Virus record (IMG/VR): IMGVR_UViG_3300017788_000103 | Span: 1 to 31,842 of that record | DNA from: a virus | Strand: one strand, 5' to 3' | DNA: 31,842 bases | Shown here: one piece after another, positions 1 to 7,774 of the stretch | How the letters are laid out: each line of letters opens with the position of its first letter | Position numbering within the stretch: the first letter of the stretch is position 1 | Program-made: the position numbers and the translations under genes | Notes under the pieces: generated by a model | The model's input: only the letters and a program-made list of their open reading frames with translations | The model's database searches: none | Told to the model about the DNA's origin: nothing

Positions 1-2
1 CC

Positions 3-398
3 TGTGGGTCCTGCTGTGAGGTTAGGGATTTGAGAGGTAGAATTCTGCCAAGCCGAGGTTTTGTTTCCGTATCGGAAGATCCGAGTTATGCCTATACTTT
101 TATTCGTTCTAAGAAAGGTGTTGCATCGGATCCGAATTCGCTGGGCGTAATGTATCAAGTAGTTCTTCCGCAGGGTTCTCCAGCTCTTCCTTTGTATGGG
201 CATCGGGATTCATTGGGTGATAACATTGGAAGTGCGCCAATGGAGCAGGAAATTGTTTTGCCAAGAAACACCGGATTTCGAGTAATTGATTACAAAGTTA
301 GAACTCCTCCTTCTGGTTTCGGCAGAGATTACTTGTTCTTGTTGGTCGAGCCGGTTTTTTCTGAATCTCCCGCTTTTCGTTCGCGAAGCACTCCTTGA
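3..398 (+). CDS. ADP-ribosyltransferase-like protein, C-terminal part (5' end outside window)
   Basis: The frame is open to the left edge, so the gene begins upstream; the TTG at 30 is only an internal codon or weak start. Two elements resemble the catalytic core of arginine-type (R-S-E class) ADP-ribosyltransferases, which transfer ADP-ribose from NAD+ to a protein. The first is an STS-like strand, GFVSVSEDPSYA (near 60-93). The second, about 170 bases on, is an ExE motif in the context MEQEIVLPRNTGFRV (E-Q-E at 243-251). The N-terminal conserved Arg would lie outside the window. The gene ends TTGA just before the next gene and sits beside polyvalent-type proteins, which suggests a toxin or modifier domain ejected with the DNA, comparable in role to T4 Alt. 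That role is inference; the fold call rests on motif spacing only. Confidence 0.65.
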   Translation, partial: CGSCCEVRDLRGRILPSRGFVSVSEDPSYAYTFIRSKKGVASDPNSLGVMYQVVLPQGSPALPLYGHRDSLGDNIGSAPMEQEIVLPRNTGFRVIDYKVRTPPSGFGRDYLFLLVEPVFSESPAFRSRSTP

Positions 399-404
399 CG
401 TGTG

Positions 405-419
405 CTATCTTCAGGATAG
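405..419. promoter_or_regulatory. palindrome copy, 3-base spacer (CTATCT-TCA-GGATAG)
   Basis: Near match to the dispersed TTATCC-N-GGATAA element. It lies in the 32-base gap between the ART-like gene and the ATG at 431, ending 11 bases before that ATG. One arm has T where the consensus has C. The copy at 26704 has the same spacer length and nearly the same arms. Confidence 0.45.
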
Positions 420-430
420 GGGGGCAGGGC

Positions 431-1852
431 ATGTCTACGTTTGACCGTAAGGGTTACTTCCAGGAACTTGATGGTGGCGGTACAACTTCCAGCATGACGC
501 CGGAAGAGTTGCGTCGCCACGAGTTGTTTTTGATTGAGGCTAACCAGGATCGCTACGATTACGTTTCTGATGACAATCGGCAACGTCGAGAAGCAGCCAG
601 AGCTGAGTATGGTTCATGGATTGACCCTATCCTCAAAGGCGTTCAACGTTTAGGTGCTTTTTCGGTATTGCCATTCTCGGTAGGCAACGCCATGAATGAT
701 GGGCAGAGCTTCGGCGAAGCGGTTCGTGGAACGTCTGAACGTTTTATGGAAGACCCAGGTTCTTTTACTTTTCGAGAAGCGACTGATCGTTTGCCTATTC
801 CTAATTGGTTGTCAAGTATTGGCGGCTTGGCTGCTGACATTTTTGCGCCTGGCCCGGGCGAATTTGTGCAAGGTTTAAATCTTGCATCCAATTTAGGAAG
901 TGCCGCTTCTGGGTTAGGAGCTACTGCCGCTGGCGGAGCTGCCGCTGCGATGGCGGCTCCAAGATTGGGTGGGCAAAATAATTTTTCTGATGTCATACGC
1001 GATTTTACGGATGAAGCCGTTAGCTCTAGGCAGGCGGTGCAAACCGGACAAGATCCGGTTGTGCTTCGGCAGCAAGTCGAAGAATTGGCTAATACCGTTG
1101 CTGCAAGCAATCCGGAGATGCGTAGCCTTCAAACGGCAACCAGCAGAATTATTCAGTTGGACGATCAGGGCCTTAGCCGGTTCTCCGCTTCTCTGCGTGG
1201 CATCAATCGAAATCGTAGAGCTGTTTCTACTTCTTTGAACAATGGCGGCTTTACTTATGATTTTGATCGCGGTATGGTTCCGATGATGGCCGCGCATACC
1301 GATCCGAAAACTGGCGCTAGGAACGTTGATGTGTATGGTTATGCCGTGAGTCCTTACCCGGACTTGGGCATTGCCGTTCCGGTGCAAACGTTTCCTTTGT
1401 CTAACCCTGATGCTTTGGCGGAAATTGCGACTCAATTTATTTCGGAACGTGCGCCTGTGTTGTCTCGTCCGCATCATGCTATTGGCGGATGGGTAAACGA
1501 AGGAATTTTTTATTTCGACATTTCGGTTTTGACGCTCAATCGCAATGAGGCTATTCGCATTGGGCAGCAGGCTAATCAAAAATCGGTTGCGGATTTTAGT
1601 GCTCAGTATGGCCAAGAATTTATTCCGGTTGGCGGATCTGGAGTGGCGCGGTCTTACGATCCAAGCTATCTTGCCAGTTATACAACCGGAGGCAGATTCG
1701 ATCCGACAAGTACGCATAATCCAAATCCGGATTTGCAACAAAGACTTGCCGCAGCGGAAAATTTTTACAACACGGTTATTATGCCTCAGGGTGGTCGTCA
1801 ATTGACCGGATTGACTTACGCTAATGCGCCTATTAGTAGGCGTCCGCGGTAA
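431..1852 (+). CDS. large internal virion / polyvalent-type protein, 473 aa
   Basis: I chose the ATG at 431 over the TTG at 395 because it follows a G-rich ribosome-binding stretch (GGGGGGCAGGGC) and places the conserved N-terminal peptide near residue 14, as in the 2097 gene. That peptide is DGGGTTSSMTPEELRRH (residues 14-30). Residues 135-180 are Ala/Gly-rich and hydrophobic. Residues 270-400 look like a globular domain: YDFDRGMVP, then PHHAIGGWVNEGIFYFD, then an EAIRIGQQANQKSV segment of a kind seen in large phage-encoded polyvalent proteins. No catalytic motif is obvious. The product is probably packaged and ejected with the genome (inference from neighbours and architecture). Codon choice is richer in GAA, TTT and AAA than in the terminase gene downstream. 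Confidence 0.6.
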   Translation: MSTFDRKGYFQELDGGGTTSSMTPEELRRHELFLIEANQDRYDYVSDDNRQRREAARAEYGSWIDPILKGVQRLGAFSVLPFSVGNAMNDGQSFGEAVRGTSERFMEDPGSFTFREATDRLPIPNWLSSIGGLAADIFAPGPGEFVQGLNLASNLGSAASGLGATAAGGAAAAMAAPRLGGQNNFSDVIRDFTDEAVSSRQAVQTGQDPVVLRQQVEELANTVAASNPEMRSLQTATSRIIQLDDQGLSRFSASLRGINRNRRAVSTSLNNGGFTYDFDRGMVPMMAAHTDPKTGARNVDVYGYAVSPYPDLGIAVPVQTFPLSNPDALAEIATQFISERAPVLSRPHHAIGGWVNEGIFYFDISVLTLNRNEAIRIGQQANQKSVADFSAQYGQEFIPVGGSGVARSYDPSYLASYTTGGRFDPTSTHNPNPDLQQRLAAAENFYNTVIMPQGGRQLTGLTYANAPISRRPR

Positions 1853-1863
1853 AGGAGATAATC

Positions 1864-2100
1864 ATGAAAAAAATGAGTAAAGGTTCTTTGCCGTCTCCTC
1901 CTAAGAATGCAATTCCTTTGGCGCCTTTTTTCAACACTATCTTTGGTGATAGTTTGAATTCCGAAGAGGGCGTTTTGGCTGCCATCACTTATATCAATTC
2001 AAACAAGCAGGAGTTTGCAGATTTGTTGCGTCAATACGTTGAAAATGGTGAAGACTTTAAGTTGCGTCAACGCTCAGGTGAATTGGAAAAGATTTTGTGA
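1864..2100 (+). CDS. small hypothetical protein, 78 aa
   Basis: Unrecognised. A strong ribosome-binding site (AAGGAGATAATC before the ATG) supports it, and its TGA overlaps the GTG of the next gene (GTGA), so the two are probably translationally coupled. The protein has a basic N-terminus (KKMSKG), a Pro-rich stretch, and a charged helical second half containing EFADLLRQYVENGEDF. There is no signal peptide or membrane segment. Lying between two virion-type polyvalent genes, it could be a chaperone or accessory for one of them, but nothing in the sequence shows this. Confidence 0.7.
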   Translation: MKKMSKGSLPSPPKNAIPLAPFFNTIFGDSLNSEEGVLAAITYINSNKQEFADLLRQYVENGEDFKLRQRSGELEKIL

Positions 2101-4040
2101 AGCCGTACCGGGATCAATTTTTTGACGGGGGCGGTACCACTTCCGGTATGACTTGGGAAGAATTGAGAGAACACGATGAATTTTTGAGGCTTTTGGCTGA
2201 GCGGGAAGGCATCAGCTACGAACGGCAAGGATTTTTTGATTGGCTCGGAGAACAGCGAGCTAATTTTTACGAGAATACTCCTACTGGTCAAGCTCTGAGC
2301 CGCGGGCAAGAAGTAATTAATAGAGAGTTGGATCATTACGAGCAAAGTTACATGAAGCCTTTGGCTATTGCCGGTCAAGCTTTTCAGGCTATTGGTTCTG
2401 CTATTGGAACTGATGGAAGGCAAGTGGGAAGCACTGTCTTGGATGCGGTTGCTCCTGGATTGGGCTATTTTCGGGATAGACGAAGTGGTCCAAATACCGG
2501 CGAAGAGCATGCGGCAAGATTGTTCGATTTAGTTTCGGGAAGTCCGTATGAGCCTGGCGATGTAACTGGCTATGCAATTGCCGATCAAACGGCAGCGGCT
2601 TTTTTGGATCCTACAAATTTTATTCCAGGCGGAGGAGCTGCCAATGCTACCCGAAGAAGCATGGGGCTTATTGATGATGTCATGGCTCCTGGCCTAAGGC
2701 AAGTTGCCGAAAGAGCAGAAGATACTGTGCTTACTCCGGTAAGAAAGCCCGCTAAAACTGCCGAAGAAATTGTGGTAAATCAAAATATCCAAGCGGCTGT
2801 TGATAGAATTATACCTCCAGAAAATCCGCTTTCGAATCCAGAAATCAAAAGACGATTTGATTACATGATTGATATTGGGAACCAACACGGTGCCACACGC
2901 TGGTATGGTTCTCCGGTTATTAAAGATCTTTTTTCGCGAGCTTTGAACTTTCTTGATCCTAGAGAAAGGCAAAGGCAAGTCCAGGGTACTTTGGCAATGT
3001 TTTCTGTTTTGAACGGCGCAACTAGCCCTCGAACCAAAGTGTTCAACAATATCAATAAGGCTTTGGTTTTGTTAACGAATGCTCAGGCGGGCAGACTGTT
3101 TCCGGATCTTGTTCGGATGGCTGAAGAAAATCCTCACGTGCCTAGGAAACCTAGGCGAAGCGGGCCGCCGTATAGAAAGAATAGACAAGGAGAAATGGTA
3201 GGCACTACGGTGACTCCGGAAGATGAACTATATATGCGCCTGACCAGTCCTTATGATTTGGAAGTTGGCTTGAGTGAAGCAATGTTTCCGAGCCACATGA
3301 CCAGACAGGCTTTTGAATTAGGAACATTGAGCGGGCAAAAAACCAGCTCGTTTGATTTGAATTTTGCCGCCGACGAGCTGAATCCAAATCATCAAATAGC
3401 CATTGACGCCGTTACTATCGACACTCATTTTCTTCCCCAGTTTCTTTGGGGATTGGGAATGGATTACAGAACTGTAGATGGCAGAAAGGAAATTGTCATA
3501 TTTTTAGATGTGCCGAACAAGCAAGCTTACGAACTGGAAGCCGAAGATTTTGACAAATATATCTATGGCGTAGTTTCTCAAACGCCAAGATACGCCATTA
3601 TCGAGCAAGCCGCTCAAAGGGTTGCGCGGTCTTATGGTTTGAGAGGTAGAGATTTTCAGTCTGTTCTGTGGGTCGGTGGCAAAGAAATTAGTCGTCCTGC
3701 CGACCTTAGGCCGTTTTCCGAAACTTTTATGGAGAACATGAGGATTCACGCTCAACGCCTAGGAACTAGCGTAGAAGAAGTTGCCCGAAAGATTGCGATG
3801 GGAGATTTAAAATTGGCTGATATCATGGGGCAAGATTTGGCTATGTATGCTAGATACGTAGCGGCTAACATGGCTAGCACCGATTGGAGCGAAGAGGAAC
3901 AAGAAGAGCAAGATGACGGTCGTACTGGCGGCAGTTTTGGAGCCGGCGGATTTCATACTCGCGACAGTTTTGGAGCCAGCGGAGAATCTATTGGCGGAGA
4001 TTTATATCGCATGATGGATCGTCGAAACACCGAGGAATAA
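2097..4040 (+). CDS. large internal virion / polyvalent-type protein with DUF7178-like region, 647 aa
   Basis: Starts with GTG overlapping the upstream stop. Residues 10-30 carry FDGGGTTSGMTWEELREHDEF, closely matching the N-terminus of the 431 gene. Residues about 265-530 contain a motif series I associate with the phage/plasmid family DUF7178: a WYG segment, FSVLNGATSPRTKVFNNINKA, DAVTIDTHFLP, and a final GRDFQSVLWVGGK. That family has no established function to my knowledge. The C-terminus is acidic and then Gly/Ser-rich with a near repeat (GSFGAGG and DSFGASG). Its stop overlaps the terminase ATG (TAATG). A genome-ejected host-takeover or anti-defence protein is the likely role, by inference from architecture and neighbours. 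Confidence 0.6.
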   Translation: MKPYRDQFFDGGGTTSGMTWEELREHDEFLRLLAEREGISYERQGFFDWLGEQRANFYENTPTGQALSRGQEVINRELDHYEQSYMKPLAIAGQAFQAIGSAIGTDGRQVGSTVLDAVAPGLGYFRDRRSGPNTGEEHAARLFDLVSGSPYEPGDVTGYAIADQTAAAFLDPTNFIPGGGAANATRRSMGLIDDVMAPGLRQVAERAEDTVLTPVRKPAKTAEEIVVNQNIQAAVDRIIPPENPLSNPEIKRRFDYMIDIGNQHGATRWYGSPVIKDLFSRALNFLDPRERQRQVQGTLAMFSVLNGATSPRTKVFNNINKALVLLTNAQAGRLFPDLVRMAEENPHVPRKPRRSGPPYRKNRQGEMVGTTVTPEDELYMRLTSPYDLEVGLSEAMFPSHMTRQAFELGTLSGQKTSSFDLNFAADELNPNHQIAIDAVTIDTHFLPQFLWGLGMDYRTVDGRKEIVIFLDVPNKQAYELEAEDFDKYIYGVVSQTPRYAIIEQAAQRVARSYGLRGRDFQSVLWVGGKEISRPADLRPFSETFMENMRIHAQRLGTSVEEVARKIAMGDLKLADIMGQDLAMYARYVAANMASTDWSEEEQEEQDDGRTGGSFGAGGFHTRDSFGASGESIGGDLYRMMDRRNTEE

Positions 4041-5581
4041 TGCCTAAGCCTCTAAAGTTGACCATCCCGCAGGGCCTAGAGGGTAAGTACCTTACGTTCC
4101 TAACGGATGAGCGTTTTACCGAGATGGCGTTCATCGGCGGCTTCGGTACCGCAAAGACGGATGCTCTAGTTACGAGCATCCTCCGTGACGCTTACGAGTA
4201 TCCCGGCGCAACTCTTGCGTTGTGCCGGGACGAACTCGTGAACCTCAAACGAACCACATTGGCTGACTTGCTGAGTAAGGCACCGGAGTTGACGGCGCAT
4301 CACAGCAAGACGGAGAGCGTGATTACCTTCCATCCGGTGACTTGCGCGGATGGTATTGTGCGTCAATCGAGGCTTTACTGCTTCGGTTTGATGACGGGTG
4401 ATTATAAGCAGAAGTTGAAGTCGTTGCAGCCGTTCCGCATGTACATCGACGAAGCTGACAAGATTTATGAAGAGATGCTTGACATGAGTGTCTTGCGTTG
4501 TCGTCAGAAGGTCTATCATTTTTCCTCTGGGAAACTTGGTAGGAACCAGGTGAAGATCGTCGCGAACGACGAAGGCAACAATTGGATTCATCGCAGGTTC
4601 ATTGGCGTTTCGCATCCTGGCTTGGAGATGAGTCCGGAATGGGTGCAGAAACACGTAGGCATTAAGGAGGATTTCTTTCAGCCTCGTAATGCGGCAGATG
4701 TGGTCGTTGGTGACATTGCAGTGCATGAGCATGTGCGTCGATTGGTTGAAGGCGTCTCGGATGAAGGTGCGCGTTTGGCCGGGTTGGATAAGTTGGTCGA
4801 ACCGAAAGACGTGAAGATCGTTGGTCAACGTTTGTGCATCTACGCCTTCTCGCATGAGAACAAGAGCTTGAATCAGCAGAACCTAGCTAACGCTCGTTTC
4901 GTTAGTGACGCCTTGAGGCGTCAGTACATTCTGGGTCAGATTGATACGCAGTCCGGTTTGTTGTTCCCGGAGTTCAACATTGGGGATCACGTGATTGATG
5001 AGTTCCCAATTCCGGATGAATGGCGTGTTGTTGTGGGTATTGACCATGGTCACGATCACCCTACGGCTGCCGTGTTTATGGCTGTTGATCCTTGGGGTAC
5101 GGCATTTGTGTACGCGGATTACCTGCGGTCGAATACTAGCGCGAGCGATAACGCGCAGGGAATTCTTGAGTTGGCTGGCGGTGGTCGCAAGACTCGGTTC
5201 GTGGCGGATACGCAGTTGTGGAATGCCGATCCTCGTCGGCCTTCCGAGTCGTTGGCTACGGATTACGAACGTGAGGGCGTGCGTCCGTTGATCCGTGCTA
5301 ACAAGCAACGGCAGTTGTCGGTGGATAGAATCAAGCAGGCGTTGCAGTTCAAGCAGACGATGTACGATCCGCAACCTAAAGCGCGAGTGTATTTCTTTAG
5401 GACTGCTGCGCGGCTTATCAAGTCGTTGAATTCTATCTCATGGGATAAGTTTAATGCCGGGGTTGATGATGACCTGATTGACGCTTTCAGGTATGCAATG
5501 ATGGACTTGTACCACGTGGGGTCTAGCGATACTCCGCGTGTTTTGAGGAAGCCGTTGATCCTTGATGGGAGGTACGCATGA
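4040..5581 (+). CDS. terL: terminase large subunit (packaging ATPase/nuclease), 513 aa
   Basis: This is the motor that pumps DNA into the prohead and cuts it. The N-terminal ATPase shows a Walker A-like GGFGTAKT (residues 33-40), unusual in having Ala where Gly normally precedes the Lys, and a Walker B MYIDEA (134-139) with the catalytic Glu. The C-terminal RNase H-like nuclease shows GIDHGHDH (first Asp at 335), RFVAD (Asp 390) and a terminal DDDLIDAF (477-483). Length is normal for TerL. The ATG overlaps the preceding TAA, and GAGGAA lies just upstream. No small terminase subunit is recognisable in the window. The gene is followed by fibre-like genes rather than directly by the portal. Confidence 0.95.
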   Translation: MPKPLKLTIPQGLEGKYLTFLTDERFTEMAFIGGFGTAKTDALVTSILRDAYEYPGATLALCRDELVNLKRTTLADLLSKAPELTAHHSKTESVITFHPVTCADGIVRQSRLYCFGLMTGDYKQKLKSLQPFRMYIDEADKIYEEMLDMSVLRCRQKVYHFSSGKLGRNQVKIVANDEGNNWIHRRFIGVSHPGLEMSPEWVQKHVGIKEDFFQPRNAADVVVGDIAVHEHVRRLVEGVSDEGARLAGLDKLVEPKDVKIVGQRLCIYAFSHENKSLNQQNLANARFVSDALRRQYILGQIDTQSGLLFPEFNIGDHVIDEFPIPDEWRVVVGIDHGHDHPTAAVFMAVDPWGTAFVYADYLRSNTSASDNAQGILELAGGGRKTRFVADTQLWNADPRRPSESLATDYEREGVRPLIRANKQRQLSVDRIKQALQFKQTMYDPQPKARVYFFRTAARLIKSLNSISWDKFNAGVDDDLIDAFRYAMMDLYHVGSSDTPRVLRKPLILDGRYA

Positions 5582-5979
5582 ACGAAGTTACTCGTCATTA
5601 CGAAGGCAGCATTGGTGCTGCTACCGGCGTCATTCCGTTGTACTGGGGTGGCTTGCCGATTCACATGTTGCCGTCTGCCAATCGGTTGGAGCCTGGTAGT
5701 GCTTCGCAGGGTGAACAGCGAGTTACTCCGAAGAATCACGTGTTTACTGGCGATGTGCAGTATAAGGGTTTCTTGTTGGAAATCGATGGTGTTGCTACCG
5801 TGAAGGTCGAGGGTACGAATGATGATCCTCTGGATTCCGGCGCGGTGTGGTCTTGTTATTCTACGCAGCACAATAGTACGACTGGCGTGTATGTGGATTC
5901 CGCTTGTCGTTTTATGCGGGTGAATAAAACGAGTGGCAGCGGTACTGTTCGCGTCAGTGCTCACATGCGGAGTGGTTGA
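5578..5979 (+). CDS. hypothetical virion protein, beta-rich, 133 aa
   Basis: Starts in an ATGA overlap with the terminase stop. The protein is rich in Val/Thr/Gly with alternating hydrophobic residues (GFLLEIDGVATVKVEG; then GTVRVSAHM at the C-terminus), suggesting a beta-sandwich as found in small capsid- or tail-surface proteins. It has no membrane segment or enzymatic motif. It heads a run of fibre/tail-tip-like genes, so a structural role is likely. I do not recognise a specific family. Confidence 0.65.
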   Translation: MNEVTRHYEGSIGAATGVIPLYWGGLPIHMLPSANRLEPGSASQGEQRVTPKNHVFTGDVQYKGFLLEIDGVATVKVEGTNDDPLDSGAVWSCYSTQHNSTTGVYVDSACRFMRVNKTSGSGTVRVSAHMRSG

Positions 5980-5981
5980 TT

Positions 5982-6212
5982 ATGGCCGACCGTAAGGTTA
6001 CTCAGTTACCGGCAGCGACCGCTGGTGATCTTGTTAGTACCGCTTTGTTCATGGTGGTGAATACGGGGCAGGCTCAGCCGGCAGATCAGAATCGTAAGGC
6101 GACATTGACGCAGGTGAAGACGGCGCTGAATGTTGATGGGTTAGCATTGCAGTCTAGCGTGGATGCAATCAATAATGAGTCGATTCATCCGTTCTTGCTG
6201 ATGGGAGCCTAA
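5982..6212 (+). CDS. small tail-fibre-like protein, 76 aa
   Basis: I chose ATG 5982 (MADRKVTQLPAATAGDL) over the TTG at 5976 because GCGGAG lies at a suitable distance upstream. The opening RKVTQLPAAT plus a following ATLTQVKTAL resembles the short N-terminal modules of many phage fibre or tailspike proteins ('KITELPAAT...TLAQI'), which bind the fibre to the particle. Here the module is a stand-alone gene rather than fused to a fibre shaft. It lies a few bases before the next fibre-like gene. Confidence 0.6.
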   Translation: MADRKVTQLPAATAGDLVSTALFMVVNTGQAQPADQNRKATLTQVKTALNVDGLALQSSVDAINNESIHPFLLMGA

Positions 6213-6213
6213 A

Positions 6214-6537
6214 GTGCCTACGTATAAAGTGTTGGGTCAATCGAATCCGAGTGCCGCTACTTTGACGACGGCGTATACGGTGCCGTCAGCGAAGTCTGCT
6301 GTGGTGAGTTCGGTGACGGTTGCGAATCGTTCGGCTACGGCTACGTCGTTTCGGTTGGCTGTTCGTCCGGCTGGCGCGTCTATCGCGGATCAGCATTATG
6401 TTGCGTATAACGTGCCTATCTCGGGGAATAGTACGGTGGCGTTGACGTTGGGTTTGACGTTGGCGACGACGGATGTCGTGAGTGTGTATGCGACGTTGGC
6501 TACGTTGTCGTTCGGTGTGTATGGGACGGAGTTGTAA
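6214..6537 (+). CDS. small virion structural protein, beta-rich, 107 aa
   Basis: GTG start just after the previous TAA, with GGGAGCC upstream. The sequence YKVLGQSNPSAATLTTAYTV followed by repeated Val/Thr/Ala strands (SAVVSSVTVANRS; TTDVVSVYATLATLSFGVYG) matches a small protein type common in phage structural operons and often annotated as tail- or capsid-surface. It is most likely a beta-sandwich accessory of the fibres. Its stop overlaps the ATG of the glycine-rich adhesin (TAATG). Confidence 0.6.
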   Translation: MPTYKVLGQSNPSAATLTTAYTVPSAKSAVVSSVTVANRSATATSFRLAVRPAGASIADQHYVAYNVPISGNSTVALTLGLTLATTDVVSVYATLATLSFGVYGTEL

Positions 6538-7556
6538 TGAGCATCAGTGTCTTTCCTCCGACGACAGCTAGTGGATCTATTACTTCTTTGTTTTCAAATG
6601 TTGTCAAGTTTGATACTAGCGATGTGTGGTCGCATCCTAACGGTTATTCCGTGGCTCGTCCTGTGATTGTTGTGGTGGTAGCGGGTGGTGGCGGTGGCGG
6701 CTCTGGTGGTCGACGAATTGGAACGACTATCTCTGATGCTGGCGTTTCAGTTTGGGCTGGCGGTGGCGGCGGTGGAGGAAGTGGCGGAAGTGCAGCTTAT
6801 AGCTTTTTGAATTCTAGTCAATTGACTATTACTATTGGTGCCGGTGGAGCCAAAGGCGCTTCCACGGTTTCTGCAAGTAATTTGGGCAGTACCAACGGCA
6901 ATAACGGTAGTAATGGTGGAACTAGTAGTGTTGTTCAGAACAGCGTTACGTTGGTAAGTTGTGGTGGTGGCGGCGGCGGAAAAGCCGGGCAAGCGCTTTC
7001 AGCTAGTAATTCCGGAACAATCAATATTACCGATTTTCAGGTCGGTGGGGCCGCTGGAACTAATGGTGGTTTAGCTGGTGGTAATGCGGCTAATACTAAT
7101 AGTACTCAGGATACCGCAATTGATACTCCAGCGGGGAATGGTGATGCGGTTACTGGATCTTTCAAGATTGCCGTTCCTAACATCAATTCGAGTTTTCCAA
7201 TTCCTTACTTGACCGATAACGATCAACCAAAACCTATGCCTGGAGCGGGTGGTGGTAGCACTTGGAAAACGTATGTGCTAAATAACGCTGGTACGGTTTA
7301 CGGTTCTCCTAATGCTACTGCGCAAACTCCAGCTTACGTTGATTGGTTTTTCTTGAGTCCCGGTGGTGACGGTGGCAACTTTACTCGCGCTAGCAATGTC
7401 ACTTCTGGCAATCCGGGTAGCAACGCTACTGGAATTGGTTGCGGCGGTGGTGGTGGCGGTGGATTTTGGTATAGCGCTCAAAATGTATCGGCCAACTCCA
7501 TTTCTTCTGCCGCTGGCGGCGATGGCGAAGATGGTGCCGTTTGGATTTTCTACTAA
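6537..7556 (+). CDS. glycine-rich receptor-binding / tail adhesin-like protein, 339 aa
   Basis: Several Gly clusters are separated by beta-prone, Ser/Thr/Asn-rich segments: VVVVAGGGGGGSGG near residue 50, WAGGGGGGGSGG near 75, SCGGGGGGKAG near 145, GAGGGS near 235, and GCGGGGGGGFWY near 300. This pattern resembles phage glycine-rich domains, including T-even gp38-type adhesins in which poly-Gly-II sandwiches form the receptor-binding tip. The protein is long enough to form a complete tip. It ends in hydrophobic/aromatic VWIFY. Neighbours are small fibre-like genes, which supports a host-recognition role at the particle surface. Whether it binds sugar or protein cannot be told. Confidence 0.7.
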   Translation: MSISVFPPTTASGSITSLFSNVVKFDTSDVWSHPNGYSVARPVIVVVVAGGGGGGSGGRRIGTTISDAGVSVWAGGGGGGGSGGSAAYSFLNSSQLTITIGAGGAKGASTVSASNLGSTNGNNGSNGGTSSVVQNSVTLVSCGGGGGGKAGQALSASNSGTINITDFQVGGAAGTNGGLAGGNAANTNSTQDTAIDTPAGNGDAVTGSFKIAVPNINSSFPIPYLTDNDQPKPMPGAGGGSTWKTYVLNNAGTVYGSPNATAQTPAYVDWFFLSPGGDGGNFTRASNVTSGNPGSNATGIGCGGGGGGGFWYSAQNVSANSISSAAGGDGEDGAVWIFY

Positions 7557-7564
7557 GGAGCATC

Positions 7565-7774
7565 ATGCCTAAGTACGCGATCTACCAAACTGATGTAATC
7601 GTAAATGTCATCAAAGCCAAAGATGAAGCTACGGCTCAGTTGGTGACCGGCATGAATGCCATTGAGATTGTCGATGGCGTTCCTCAAATTGATTGGACGT
7701 GGAATGCTGAAACGAACTCTTGGATTGCTCCCGTTCCTCCGGAGCCGGAAGTTATCCCGGAGGATAACTCGTGA
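7565..7774 (+). CDS. small hypothetical protein, possible tail accessory, 69 aa
   Basis: ATG at 7565 follows AAGGAG at good spacing, so a longer in-frame reading from 7541 is unlikely. The start PKYAIYQTDVIVNVIKAKDEATAQ resembles small phage tail/fibre accessory proteins that begin 'YAIIxNGVVVNVI'. It ends VIPEDNS. The VIPEDN codons form a copy of the dispersed palindrome (7751-7768), and the stop overlaps the portal GTG. Confidence 0.55.
   Translation: MPKYAIYQTDVIVNVIKAKDEATAQLVTGMNAIEIVDGVPQIDWTWNAETNSWIAPVPPEPEVIPEDNS
7751..7768. promoter_or_regulatory. palindrome copy, exact (GTTATCC-CGGA-GGATAAC)
   Basis: Perfect 7-bp arms around a 4-base spacer, the longest exact copy in the window. 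It ends 2 bases before the GTG of the portal gene, and GGAGGA inside it is the portal ribosome-binding site. As RNA, the stem would hide that site. It also encodes Val-Ile-Pro-Glu-Asp-Asn in the upstream gene. Confidence 0.7.

Noticed and set aside
395-423. TTGACG at 395 as a -35 box
   Set aside because: No acceptable -10 hexamer follows at 16-18 bases; the region is better explained by the palindrome and ribosome-binding stretch.
395-430. TTG 395 as start of the 431 gene by TTGA coupling
   Set aside because: No ribosome-binding site precedes it, whereas ATG 431 has a G-rich site and matches the position of the shared N-terminal peptide in the sister gene. TTG remains possible.
914-1801. 295-codon minus-strand frame opposite the 431 gene
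   Set aside because: Composition (Arg/Asn/Ile-rich, no motif) and overlap with a gene supported by start site and shared N-terminal peptide mark it as a shadow.
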